60,194 nt of DNA from the NCBI RefSeq assembly GCF_003426815.1, contig NZ_QKYK01000034.1:1-60194 (forward strand), read 5' to 3'. Below the pieces are notes generated by a model. It did not search any database, was not told the origin of the DNA, and saw only the letters and a list, made by a program, of their open reading frames with translations. The position numbers and the translations under genes are program-made. Source of the DNA: Desertimonas flava (GTDB lineage: Bacteria; Actinomycetota; Acidimicrobiia; Acidimicrobiales; Ilumatobacteraceae). Numbering within the stretch: the stretch's first letter is position 1; every line of letters starts with the position of its first letter. Shown one piece after another: positions 1 through 7,579 of this stretch.

Positions 1-101
1 TCGCCGCCAAGCTCAACCGCCGACCCCGCAAACGCCACGGCTGGAAGACCCCTACCATGATCCTCGACAACCACGTGTTGCAGTGACCACTGGAATCCAG
101 G
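1..101 (+). mobile_element. Right end of an IS30-family insertion sequence
   Basis: The window opens inside an insertion sequence. The last codons of a transposase run to 86, and positions 76-98 read as the terminal inverted repeat: TGTTGC, then TGACCA, then GAATC with the spacing of the right end of IS30 itself as I recall it. The repeat overlaps the transposase stop codon, as is common in this family. The outer border is placed near 101 by analogy. The left part of the element lies outside the window, so whether it is intact is unknown. Confidence 0.65.
3..86 (+). CDS. IS30-family transposase, C-terminal fragment (5' end outside window)
   Basis: Twenty-seven residues remain, in the frame beginning at base 3 and ending in TGA at 84-86. 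The segment NRRPRKRHGWKTP matches the conserved C-terminal signature of IS30 DDE transposases (LN.RPRK.LG.KTP), which follows the catalytic Glu. The catalytic residues themselves are outside the window. The fragment is cut by the window edge rather than by a visible mutation. No alternative reading is obvious. Confidence 0.7.
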   Translation, partial: AAKLNRRPRKRHGWKTPTMILDNHVLQ

Positions 102-120
102 CAGGCACCATCTGTTACTG
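102..120. repeat. Half of a dispersed palindromic repeat, cut at its centre by the IS
   Basis: After CA at 102-103, positions 104-120 (GGCACCATCTGTTACTG) are identical to the right arm of the complete palindrome at 29584-29600. The matching left arm is absent; the IS end sits in its place. CA is what a 2-bp target duplication would leave if the original centre read GTGCCAGGCAC, as in the copies at 5294 and 17284. Confidence 0.65.
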
Positions 121-124
121 AACG

Positions 125-859
125 TCAGGGGACGAGGTTGCCGACGCCGGTGGACGTGAGGTCGAGGGCGGCGACGGGGCCGATCACCATCGTCGCCGGC
201 GGCTCGATCGCGGCCGCGGCGAGTTGATCGAGGCGGCCGCGCACGACCGTCTCGGCGTCGGTGGTGGCCTTGACGATCGCCGCGAACGGAGTGGCGGGGT
301 GGAGGCCGCCGGCGATCAGCTCGGCGGCGATGGTCGCCCGCTGCGACACGCCCATCAGCACCACGACGGTGCCGCCGACGCGGGCGAGCGAACCCCAGTC
401 GACCGGCGGCTCGCCGTTGCGGCGGTGTCCGGTGACCACCGTGACCGCCGCCGAGACACCGCGGTGGGTCACGGGGATGCCCGCTACCGCGGGTGCGGCG
501 ACGGCCGACGAGATGCCCGGGACGATCTCGAAGTCGACGCCCGCCTCGAGCAGGGCGAGGGCTTCCTCGCCGCCTCGGCCGAAGACGAACGGGTCGCCGC
601 CCTTGAGGCGCACGACCCGGCGACCGGCGCGAGCGAGATCGACGAGCAGCGTGTTGGTCAGCTCTTGGGGCACGGCCTTGCCCGGCCGCTTGCCGACGTC
701 GATCACTTCCACGCCGTCGGGCACGAGATCGAGGACACCCGAGCCGACGAGGGCGTCGTGCACGACGACGTCGGCCTCGGCGATCAGGCGGGCGGCGCGG
801 ATCGTCAGCAGGTCGGGATCGCCGGGTCCGGCGCCGACGAGCGCGACCCGCGCTGTCAT
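125..859 (-). CDS. cobA: Uroporphyrinogen-III C-methyltransferase (SUMT)
   Basis: Makes precorrin-2 from uroporphyrinogen III with two S-adenosylmethionine, the first step toward siroheme. The 244-residue protein has the single-domain SUMT layout: VGAGPGDPDLLT at the N-terminus, the RLKGGDPFVFGRGGEE signature in the middle, then VPGISSAVAAPA. The start was chosen at ATG 859-857 because it overlaps the TGA of the upstream sulfite reductase gene (ATGA) and leaves the family-standard N-terminus; a longer frame would only add an Arg-rich tail inside that gene. Translational coupling to the siroheme enzyme upstream fits a role in supplying its cofactor. It is the single-domain form, not the CysG fusion; the dehydrogenase is separate at 3499. 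Confidence 0.93.
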   Translation of the reverse strand: MTARVALVGAGPGDPDLLTIRAARLIAEADVVVHDALVGSGVLDLVPDGVEVIDVGKRPGKAVPQELTNTLLVDLARAGRRVVRLKGGDPFVFGRGGEEALALLEAGVDFEIVPGISSAVAAPAVAGIPVTHRGVSAAVTVVTGHRRNGEPPVDWGSLARVGGTVVVLMGVSQRATIAAELIAGGLHPATPFAAIVKATTDAETVVRGRLDQLAAAAIEPPATMVIGPVAALDLTSTGVGNLVP

Positions 860-2613
860 GGCGCGTCGGTGGTGGCGGTGCGGGCGCCGCGCCGGCGTAC
901 GACCGGTGCGGGGAGCCACGTCTCGATCGTCTCGGCGCCCACGCCGTCGGCCCAGTCGCCGAACGTGCCGTCACGGGCGTAGCGCTCGAAGACGGGCTTG
1001 AGCGTGGCGGCGATCTGGTCGAACGGCACGTCGGCGCGGATCCGCGTGCCCATGCGGCCATACGTGGCCGACCCGCCGACGTAGATGTCGTAGTTCTTCT
1101 TCGTCCGCCCGACGATGCCGATCTCGGCGTTGTAGGGGCGGGCGCACCCGTTCGGGCAACCGGTCATGTTGATCCGCACGGGGAGGTCGGCGTGTCCGGT
1201 GTCGGACAGCACCTTCTCCAGCTCGTCGACGAGCGTCGGCAGTATGCGTTCGGCCTCGCCCAGCGCCTGGCCGCAGGTCGGCAGCGCCGGGCAGGCGATC
1301 GCCAGGCGGCGGATGGCGCTGACGTCGCCGACGAGCCGCACGCCGTGGTCGCGCAGGCGCTGCTCGACCTCGGCGATCCGGTCGGGGGTAATGCCGTGCA
1401 GCAGCAGGTCCTGCCGGGCGGTGACGCGGATCTGGGTGACGGTGCCGTCGCCGACGAGCTCACGCAGCACGGTGCGCAGCAGCACGCCGTCGCGGTCGGC
1501 CACCTTGCCCGACGGCACAGGGATGGGCACCACGCCGTCGCGGGCGTGGTGGTGCTCCTCGGGCTGGAACGGCGGCAGCTCGACGGGCTCGCCGAGCGGT
1601 GCGCCGAGACGCTGCTCGACCTCGGCCCGGAACCACGGTGTGCCCCGCTTGTCGACGAGGTACTTGAGGCGAGCCTGCTGACGATCCTCGCGGTTGCCGT
1701 GGTCCCGCTGCGTCGTGACGATCGCCTCGATCGCATCGACGACCCGATCGGGGGTGGCGACGCCGAGCACCGAGGCGAGGCGGGGATACGTGTCGTCCTC
1801 GCGGGCGTGGGACATGCCCATGCCGCCGCCGACGTAGATCTGGTAGCCGGTGATGTCGCCGGCCGTGATCGGTCCCTCGTGGCCGTCGGCCACGATCGGC
1901 ACGATGCCGACGTCGTTGGAGAAGATGTCGACGCAGTTGTCGCCGGGCCAGGCGACGGCGATCTTGAACTTCCGCGGCAGGTAGACGTCGCGGTAGATCG
2001 GCTCGGGCTCGTCGCCCTCGAGCGGCGTGGCGTGCACGCCGAGCGGGAGCTCCGCCGGTGCCGGTTCGCTGGTGACGGCCTTGTCGCCGTCGATCCAGAG
2101 TTCCCAGTAGGCGGTGGTGCGGGGCTTGAATCGGGCGACGATGTCGCGCACGAGCGGCCTGAGCACCGCCTGGCGATCGTCGGGCCACGGGCAGGCCATC
2201 GTGTTGCGGACCACGTCACCACAGGCGGCGAGCGTGGTGAGCAGGCACGCGTTGATGCCGTGCACCAGCTCGCGCAGCTCGCCCTTGTGCACCACGTGGA
2301 ACTGCACGCCCTGGCGCGTGGTGAGGCGCATCGTGCCGTCGGCGAGATCGCTGAGGCGATCGAGCGCCAGCCACTGCTCGGCGCTCAGCTCGCCGCCGGG
2401 AACGCCGGCGCGCACCATGCACGAGTAGTCGAGACCGAGCTTCTTCATCGTCCGCTCGCGGCGGACGTCGCGGTCGTCCTGCTGGTAGATGCCGTGGAAC
2501 TTGAGCAGGGCGTGACTCGACTCGAGCTCGAAGGCACCGGAGTCGGCCGCCAGCTCGTCGGCCAGCGACCCACGCAGATGCCCGCTCTCGCGCTTGATGT
2601 CTTCTGCGCTCAT
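856..2613 (-). CDS. sir: Siroheme-dependent sulfite (or nitrite) reductase
   Basis: Reduces sulfite to sulfide in the cytoplasm using a coupled siroheme-4Fe4S centre. The 585-residue protein has the two-fold nitrite/sulfite reductase layout. The N-terminal segment LLKFHGIYQQDDRDVR is typical of the sulfite branch. The cluster/siroheme cysteines occur as C-x5-C (CPALPTC, about residues 442-448) and C-x3-C (TGCPNGC, about 485-489). It sits between cysH and cobA on the same strand, and this is the main argument for sulfite rather than nitrite as substrate. No flavoprotein partner is encoded here, so the electron donor is probably ferredoxin; that is inference. Confidence 0.88.
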   Translation of the reverse strand: MSAEDIKRESGHLRGSLADELAADSGAFELESSHALLKFHGIYQQDDRDVRRERTMKKLGLDYSCMVRAGVPGGELSAEQWLALDRLSDLADGTMRLTTRQGVQFHVVHKGELRELVHGINACLLTTLAACGDVVRNTMACPWPDDRQAVLRPLVRDIVARFKPRTTAYWELWIDGDKAVTSEPAPAELPLGVHATPLEGDEPEPIYRDVYLPRKFKIAVAWPGDNCVDIFSNDVGIVPIVADGHEGPITAGDITGYQIYVGGGMGMSHAREDDTYPRLASVLGVATPDRVVDAIEAIVTTQRDHGNREDRQQARLKYLVDKRGTPWFRAEVEQRLGAPLGEPVELPPFQPEEHHHARDGVVPIPVPSGKVADRDGVLLRTVLRELVGDGTVTQIRVTARQDLLLHGITPDRIAEVEQRLRDHGVRLVGDVSAIRRLAIACPALPTCGQALGEAERILPTLVDELEKVLSDTGHADLPVRINMTGCPNGCARPYNAEIGIVGRTKKNYDIYVGGSATYGRMGTRIRADVPFDQIAATLKPVFERYARDGTFGDWADGVGAETIETWLPAPVVRRRGARTATTDAP

Positions 2614-2701
2614 CGCGAGTTTCCTTCTCGTTCAGCGAGCGCAGCGAGCGTCCCGGGGTTCGAGCGGGCAGGGCAGCGGACTGCGTGGCCGGGGAACGCA
2701 G

Positions 2702-3409
2702 TCATAGATGCAGTCCGCATTCGGTCTTGTCGGAGCCTGCCCAGCGCCCGGCTCGGGCGTCCTCGCCGTCCTTCACGGGACGGGTGCACGGCCAGCACCC
2801 GATCGAGGCATAGCCCCGCTCGGTGAGGGGGTTGGCGGGCAGCAGCTCCATCGCCGCGTAGTGGTCGACGTCGGCGTCGGTCCAGGTGGCGATGGGGTTG
2901 ATCTTGACGATGTCCTTGAACGGGTCGTAGTGCACGATCGGGGCGTCGGCGCGGCTCGGCGAGTCGGCCCGCCGCAGGCCGGTGATCCAGGCCCGGCGCT
3001 CGGCCAGCACGGCGACGAGCGGGTCGACCTTGCGGGCGGCGCAGCACGCCGTGGTGTCGCGCTGCCAGAGGTTGGGTTCGGCGTCGGCCGGCGGCGAGAT
3101 GATCCGCAGGTTGAGGCCGAAGTCGTTGCGCAGCTGCTCGGCGTACCAGAGCGTCTCGGCGAACAGGTAGCCGGTGTCGAGCAGCACGACCTCGGCGTCG
3201 GGGAGCGCCCGGCTGACGAGGTGGGGGAGCAGGGCGTCACCGAAGCTGGCCGTCACGACGAGGTCTGCTCCGAACCGCTCGCCGGCCCAGCGCAGGATGT
3301 CGAGCGGATGGGCGCTCTCGAACGCGGCCAACTCGTCGGCGGTCGGCACGAACTGCTCGGATCGAGTGTCGGGCGGGGTGACGGGCGTCGCAGCCACCCC
3401 GCTAGTCAA
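2702..3409 (-). CDS. cysH: APS/PAPS reductase, 4Fe-4S type
   Basis: Thioredoxin-dependent reduction of activated sulfate to sulfite. It has the ATP-pyrophosphatase-like fold signature TASFGDALLPH near residue 52. The pair CC (about 121-122) together with GCWPC (about 206-209) are the four cysteines of the 4Fe-4S centre that marks the adenylyl-sulfate form. The C-terminal ECGLHL carries the catalytic cysteine. Start is uncertain: TTG at 3409 has a GGAAG ribosome site at good spacing, and GTG at 3397 is the alternative. It is followed by sulfite reductase after an 88-bp gap and is divergent from the precorrin-2 dehydrogenase gene. The sulfate-activating enzymes are not in the window. Confidence 0.9.
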   Translation of the reverse strand: MTSGVAATPVTPPDTRSEQFVPTADELAAFESAHPLDILRWAGERFGADLVVTASFGDALLPHLVSRALPDAEVVLLDTGYLFAETLWYAEQLRNDFGLNLRIISPPADAEPNLWQRDTTACCAARKVDPLVAVLAERRAWITGLRRADSPSRADAPIVHYDPFKDIVKINPIATWTDADVDHYAAMELLPANPLTERGYASIGCWPCTRPVKDGEDARAGRWAGSDKTECGLHL

Positions 3410-3498
3410 CCATCTTCCGAACCAATTCCCGACATTTCAGGTCATCTTTATCGTGCATGTGGCGACGGGGCTCGCCCGCCTGTGGCACGCTCGGACCG

Positions 3499-4113
3499 AT
3501 GACTGAGGACACAGCCCGCTTCGGCTACCCGATCGTCCTCGATCTGCACGGCGTCGACGTCCTGGTGGTCGGGGCGGGTCCCGTCGCCGCACGTAAGGTG
3601 GCCGGGCTGGCCGCCGCTGGCGCCGTGGTCCGGGTCATCGCTCCGGACGTGTCGGCGGCGATGGACGCCGAGGTGGTGGCCGGGAACGTCGCCACGCTGA
3701 GTCGTCGGCGGTACGCCGTCGCCGACGTGGCCGGGGCACGGCTCGTCGTCGCCGCAACGGGCGACGAGGCCGTGGACGCCGCCGTCGCCGCCGATGCGAC
3801 GGCGGCCGGCGTCTGGGTCAACGCCGCCGACCAGCGCGGCGACTGCAGCTTCATCCTGCCGGCGATCGCCCGTCGCGGGCCGCTGTCCATCGCCGTCAGC
3901 ACCGACGGGACGAGCCCGGCCCTGGCCCGCCGTCTCCGCGATCGCGCCGGCGAACTGCTCACCGACGACGTGGTCGCCCTCGCCGTTCGCCTCGAGGCCG
4001 AGCGGGCGGCCATCCGGTCGGCCGGCGGGTCGACCGAGACGGTCGATTGGGCGAGCCACATCGATCCCGTCGTCGCCCCGCCCCGTGCTGAGAACGCTGC
4101 CGAGGGGCACTAG
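3499..4113 (+). CDS. Precorrin-2 dehydrogenase / sirohydrochlorin-ferrochelatase-like protein
   Basis: Oxidises precorrin-2 to sirohydrochlorin with NAD+, and possibly inserts iron. The 204-residue protein begins with a Rossmann nucleotide site, VVGAGPVAARK (about residues 21-31), and continues with the CysG N-terminal/Met8 pattern, including the NAADQRGDCSFILPA and GPLSIAVSTDGTSPALARRLR segments. Start ATG 3499 places the Rossmann strand at the expected distance; an upstream in-frame start would add a poorly supported extension. It is transcribed away from the cysH-sir-cobA group across about 90 bp, so the siroheme and sulfur genes probably share control. The chelatase function cannot be settled from sequence alone. 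Confidence 0.85.
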   Translation: MTEDTARFGYPIVLDLHGVDVLVVGAGPVAARKVAGLAAAGAVVRVIAPDVSAAMDAEVVAGNVATLSRRRYAVADVAGARLVVAATGDEAVDAAVAADATAAGVWVNAADQRGDCSFILPAIARRGPLSIAVSTDGTSPALARRLRDRAGELLTDDVVALAVRLEAERAAIRSAGGSTETVDWASHIDPVVAPPRAENAAEGH

Positions 4114-4172
4114 GTTCGGGCATCGCTGTCGGGCAAATCGGTCGCCCGACTCGAACACTTCGGGGGTTCACG

Positions 4173-5285
4173 ATGAAGACGAAGGCGGCGATCCTCTGGG
4201 ACGTCAACAAGGAGTGGAGCGTCGAGGAGATCGAGCTCGACCCGCCCGGCCCCGGCGAAGTGCTGGTGAAGCTCGCCGCCTCGGGCATGTGCCATTCCGA
4301 CGAGCACCTCGTCACCGGCGACCTGCCCTTCGCCCTGCCGATCATCGGTGGTCACGAGGGCGCCGGTGTGGTGCAGGAGGTCGGTGCCGGCGTGAGCTGG
4401 CTGGAGCCCGGCGACCACGTCGTGTTCGGCTTCATCCCGTCGTGCGGCCGCTGCGAGAGCTGCTCCACCGGCCACCAGAACCTGTGTGACCTCGGGGCCA
4501 TCCTCGGCCTGGGTCGCCAGGTCGACGGCACCGCCCGCCACCACGCCGCCGACGGCACCGACCTCGGCCTGATGTGCATGCTCGGCACGTTCGCCCACCA
4601 CACCGTGGTCAACGAGGCGAGCTGCATCAAGATCGACAAGGACGCCCCGCTCGACCGGGCCTGCCTGCTCGGTTGTGGCGTCGTCACCGGTTGGGGTTCC
4701 AGTGTGTACGCCGCCGAGGTGAGCCCCGGCGACGTGGTCGCCGTCGTCGGCATCGGCGGCATCGGCGCCAACGCCATCCAGGGCGCCCGCCTCGCCGGCG
4801 CCAAGCAGATCTGGGCCATCGATCCCATCGAGTTCAAGCGCGAGAAGGCGATGGAGTTCGGCGCCACCCACACGGCGGCGTCGCTCGAAGAGGCCCTCCC
4901 GCTGATCCAGGAAGCGTCGTGGGGCAAGATGGCCAACAAGGTCATCATGACGATGGGCGTCGGCGACGGCTCGGTGCTCGCCTCGGCACTGGCCCTCACC
5001 GCCAAGCGTGGGCGGGTCGTGGTGACGAACATCCACCCGGCCGCCGAGATGACCGCCAACGTCAGCCTGCTCGACGTCACGCTGATGGAGAAGCAGGTCG
5101 TCGGCTCGCTCTTCGGCTCGGCCAACCCCCGGGCCGACATCCCCAAGCTGCTCGAGCTCTACGGCAAGGCCCAGATCGACCTCGACGGCCTGGTGACCAA
5201 GACGTACACGCTCGATCAGGTCAACGAGGGCTACCAGGACATGCGCGACGGTAAGAACATCCGTGGCGTCTTGATCTACGACTGA
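4173..5285 (+). CDS. Zinc-dependent NDMA-type alcohol dehydrogenase
   Basis: Medium-chain dehydrogenase of 370 residues. Catalytic zinc ligands lie in GMCHSDEH (Cys39) and GGHEGAG (His60-Glu61). A four-cysteine structural zinc site (CGRCESCSTGHQNLC) lies near residues 90-104. The NAD-binding loop is VGIGGIGANAIQGA. Overall wording matches the NDMA-dependent alcohol dehydrogenase group of actinobacteria, which carry tightly bound cofactor and are linked to mycofactocin; that cofactor link is family knowledge, and no mycofactocin genes are in view. It is a single gene closed by a perfect palindrome at 5294-5330. The natural alcohol is unknown. Confidence 0.88.
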   Translation: MKTKAAILWDVNKEWSVEEIELDPPGPGEVLVKLAASGMCHSDEHLVTGDLPFALPIIGGHEGAGVVQEVGAGVSWLEPGDHVVFGFIPSCGRCESCSTGHQNLCDLGAILGLGRQVDGTARHHAADGTDLGLMCMLGTFAHHTVVNEASCIKIDKDAPLDRACLLGCGVVTGWGSSVYAAEVSPGDVVAVVGIGGIGANAIQGARLAGAKQIWAIDPIEFKREKAMEFGATHTAASLEEALPLIQEASWGKMANKVIMTMGVGDGSVLASALALTAKRGRVVVTNIHPAAEMTANVSLLDVTLMEKQVVGSLFGSANPRADIPKLLELYGKAQIDLDGLVTKTYTLDQVNEGYQDMRDGKNIRGVLIYD

Positions 5286-5293
5286 GGTCTGCG

Positions 5294-5330
5294 GACCTCA
5301 CGGTTGGTGCCAGGCACCAACCGTGAGGTC
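5294..5330. repeat. Dispersed palindromic repeat, perfect 18-bp arms; likely terminator
   Basis: Arms at 5294-5311 and 5313-5330 are exact reverse complements around a single A; the core is GGTGCC-A-GGCACC. It begins 8 bp after the alcohol dehydrogenase stop and would form a very stable hairpin, so it probably also terminates that transcript. The core is shared with copies at 17284 and 29566 and the half copy at 102. Confidence 0.85.
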
Positions 5331-5414
5331 GCCGCCATCGCGAGGCCGGTCGAAACGGAGGTGATCCGGACAGGCTCGCAGCTTCGAAGAACTTCCATGC
5401 CGAGGGCTTGCCTC

Positions 5415-5990
5415 ATGGACGGAACACACCGGGCGCCCTGGGCCGAACGGGTCTTGGTCGAGCGTCTCACGCGAGGGGACGAGACGGCGCTGACCGACCT
5501 GTACGACCGGTACGCCGGGTTCGTGTACGGGCTCGCCCTGCGTACCGTCGTCGACCGGCAGGCGGCCGAGGACGTCACGCAGGAGGTGTTCGTCTCCTTG
5601 TGGGAGAACCCGCAGCGCATCGATTCCGGGCGTGGCACGTTCCGGGGGTTCCTGGCCACGCTCACGCACCGGCGGGCGGTGGACGCCGTGCGGCGCGAGG
5701 AGGCCCGGCGGCGCCGGGAGAGCAGAGCGGCCCAGGGCCAGCCCGACGTGCCCGACATCGCCGACGCGGCGGTGAGGTCCGACACGTCGGATCGCGTCCG
5801 TGCCGCGCTCCGGGAGCTGTCGGAGCCGCAGCGCCAGGCGCTCGAGCTCGCCTACTTCCGGGGGTACACCTACCGGCAGGTCGCCGACGCCCTGGACATC
5901 CCCGAAGGCACGGCGAAGTCCCGGCTGCGTCTGGCTCTGGAACGTATCGCGATCCATCTCCGGCGGGAGAACATCGAAAGTGAGCGATGA
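5415..5990 (+). CDS. ECF-type RNA polymerase sigma factor
   Basis: A 191-residue group IV sigma factor. Region 2 is GDETALTDLYDRYAGFVYGLALRTV...EDVTQEVFVSLWENP with HRRAVDAVR. Region 4 is LRELSEPQRQALELAYFRGYTYRQVADALDIPEGTAKSRLRLAL, a clear helix-turn-helix. ATG 5415 was chosen because upstream in-frame starts would translate the palindrome at 5294-5330. The anti-sigma gene follows with its start overlapping or 1 bp after the stop. This is the SigK/RskA arrangement, in which the sigma factor is held inactive until the anti-sigma releases it. The target promoters and signal are unknown. Confidence 0.9.
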   Translation: MDGTHRAPWAERVLVERLTRGDETALTDLYDRYAGFVYGLALRTVVDRQAAEDVTQEVFVSLWENPQRIDSGRGTFRGFLATLTHRRAVDAVRREEARRRRESRAAQGQPDVPDIADAAVRSDTSDRVRAALRELSEPQRQALELAYFRGYTYRQVADALDIPEGTAKSRLRLALERIAIHLRRENIESER

Positions 5991-5991
5991 G

Positions 5992-7071
5992 ATGACCAAC
6001 GACTCCGACGACACCCCGATCACCACCGACGACCTGGCTGCGTACGCCCTCGACGCCCACGGCGCCGATGAGACGGCGGCCATCGTCGCCCACCTCGAGG
6101 CCACGTCCGCCTCGGACCGTCTCGAGAAGCGCCTGCGGGTCGCGGCCGGCGAGTTCGCGGCCGAGGTCGTCGCCGAGACCGCCCCTCGTCCGGATCTGCG
6201 GGCGCGGGTGATCGGCGAAGCACGCCGGCGCCGGGAACCCGCGCGGGTCGTCGCCGGCTGGTCGCCGATCGACGTGCACCGGGTGGAGGCGGCCCGAGCC
6301 GTCATGCTCCTGCGCGATCTCACGGCCGATGACTGGACCCGTCCGGTCGATCCGCCAGAGATGCCCGGCTGGAGCGTCCACGACGTGGCCATGCACCTCG
6401 CGGCCAACGAGTCGATGCTGGCCGACGCACTGGGCGTGCCCGTCACCGGCATTCCCGAGACGGTGACCGACAACGTCGAACGCACGGCCCAGACGCGCGC
6501 GCGCCTTGCATCGCGGCCTCCCGCCGCGGCGGTCGCCGAGTTGGAGGCCAGCGCCGAGATCGGATCCGCCCAGGCGTCGTCGCGGGGCGAGGCCCGACTC
6601 CGCGAGCCGATCACGTGGTGGGGGCGGGCCACTCCGACCGGTGCCGCCCTCGTGATCCGCGCCGTCGAGACGTGGACCCACGCCGACGACATCCGTCGCG
6701 CCGTCGGCATCGACATGGCGAGCCCGCCGCCGGCGTCGATGTTGAGCATGGCCCATCTCGCCTGCAGCCTCGTCCCGGCTGCGCTGGCGGCCACGCATCG
6801 CCACGGGGAGCTCGGCACCGACAGCAAGCTGATCCGCTTCCGGTTCGACGACCTCGATGGCACGGCGTGGGATGTCGACCTCGGCCGTCGTGTGGGCGTC
6901 CGGCCTGCCGGCACACACGCCGTCGATGCCGAGATCACCACCGACGCCGTGACCTTCTGCCGGGGCTTCGCCGCCCGCGTCTCGCCCGGGGACATCGAGC
7001 ACGAGTTCACCGGCGACGGTGGCCTCGTGAGCGACGTCATCGCCTCGCTCCCTGCGCTCGCCGAGCTCTGA
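5992..7071 (+). CDS. Anti-sigma-like domain fused to a DinB/mycothiol-dependent isomerase-like domain
   Basis: A 359-residue protein. Residues 1-65 resemble an anti-sigma domain (DDLAAYALDA..., then HLEATSAS at 34-41). The zinc-binding pattern H-x3-C-x2-C is present in spacing, but both cysteines are replaced (Thr38, Ser41). From about residue 100 it follows the mycothiol-dependent maleylpyruvate isomerase / DinB fold: LLRDLTADDWTRPVDPPEMPGWSVHDVAMHLAANE, with metal-ligand-type histidines, then a C-terminal lobe with RFRFDDLDGTAWDV. No transmembrane segment is evident, so it is probably cytoplasmic, unlike RskA. Start could also be GTG 5980, overlapping the sigma gene. Role inferred: regulator of the ECF factor at 5415, perhaps sensing a thiol or metal. 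Confidence 0.75.
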   Translation: MTNDSDDTPITTDDLAAYALDAHGADETAAIVAHLEATSASDRLEKRLRVAAGEFAAEVVAETAPRPDLRARVIGEARRRREPARVVAGWSPIDVHRVEAARAVMLLRDLTADDWTRPVDPPEMPGWSVHDVAMHLAANESMLADALGVPVTGIPETVTDNVERTAQTRARLASRPPAAAVAELEASAEIGSAQASSRGEARLREPITWWGRATPTGAALVIRAVETWTHADDIRRAVGIDMASPPPASMLSMAHLACSLVPAALAATHRHGELGTDSKLIRFRFDDLDGTAWDVDLGRRVGVRPAGTHAVDAEITTDAVTFCRGFAARVSPGDIEHEFTGDGGLVSDVIASLPALAEL

Positions 7072-7077
7072 GCTGCC

Positions 7078-7111
7078 CGCGTGCGCGGCCCGCTCGGCTG
7101 ACCCGCACGCG
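7078..7111 (+). terminator. Candidate hairpin after the sigma/anti-sigma pair
   Basis: Eight-base GC-only arms (7078-7085 and 7104-7111) lie just after the anti-sigma stop, separated by 18 bases. There is no T-run. In this base composition such short repeats arise easily, so confidence is low. Confidence 0.35.
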
Positions 7112-7151
7112 TCGCTGATCCGGGGCGTTCGCTGGGAGCGAATACAGCGCC

Positions 7152-7544
7152 GTGAGGAGCACGCTCGAGCCATCGGGGTCAGACAACGGTCCGAGGCGCG
7201 AGGTCGTGCCCCCTGACCTCGCCGCCCTGATCCGGCGCGCAGGTGCCGGCGACCAGCCGGCGTTCGCCGCCCTGTACGACGAGTTGGCCCCGACCGTCTA
7301 CGGCGTCGTGCGCCGGTTCGTCGCCAGTCCGACGGCCGCGGCCGCGGTGTCGACCGATGTCTTTCTCGAGCTCTGGCGGAACGCCGCGCGCTTCAACACC
7401 GATTGCGGCGACGTACGGGCATGGGCGGCGGTGGTCGCGTACCGCCACGGGAGCCGAGCCGCCGATTCACCGCCTGGCCCGGCGCCCGGTCGACGCCGTG
7501 CGGGCCGCGACCGCGCCCGTGGTCACGGCCCGCACGGGGCGTGA
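7152..7544 (+). pseudogene. Truncated ECF sigma factor, region 2 only
   Basis: Residues 24-90 are a good sigma region 2 (DLAALIRRAGAGDQPAFAALYDELAPTVYGVVRR...STDVFLELWRNAARF). After GDVRAWAAVVAYRH the sequence loses similarity and ends in a Pro/Arg/Gly-rich tail. Region 4, needed to bind the -35 element, is missing. Just downstream another frame reads RRPVDAVRAATAPVVTA, like the missing end of region 2, which suggests a frameshift near 7450 plus deletion of region 4. It lies directly after a complete sigma/anti-sigma pair and may be the relic of a duplicate. GTG 7152 is assumed as start. A functional region-2-only protein cannot be excluded. Confidence 0.55.
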
Positions 7545-7579
7545 TGCCGGACTCGCCGACCGGTGATCCGGCCGCCGGC

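Noticed and set aside
2614-2701. Possible tRNA-like GGGGTTCGAGCGG in the sir-cysH gap
   Set aside because: The 88-bp gap cannot fold into a cloverleaf with a matching acceptor stem; only the T-loop-like string is present.
5304-5414. N-terminal extension of the ECF sigma factor from TTG 5304
   Set aside because: It would translate one arm of the intergenic palindrome and adds nothing conserved; ATG 5415 is the better start.
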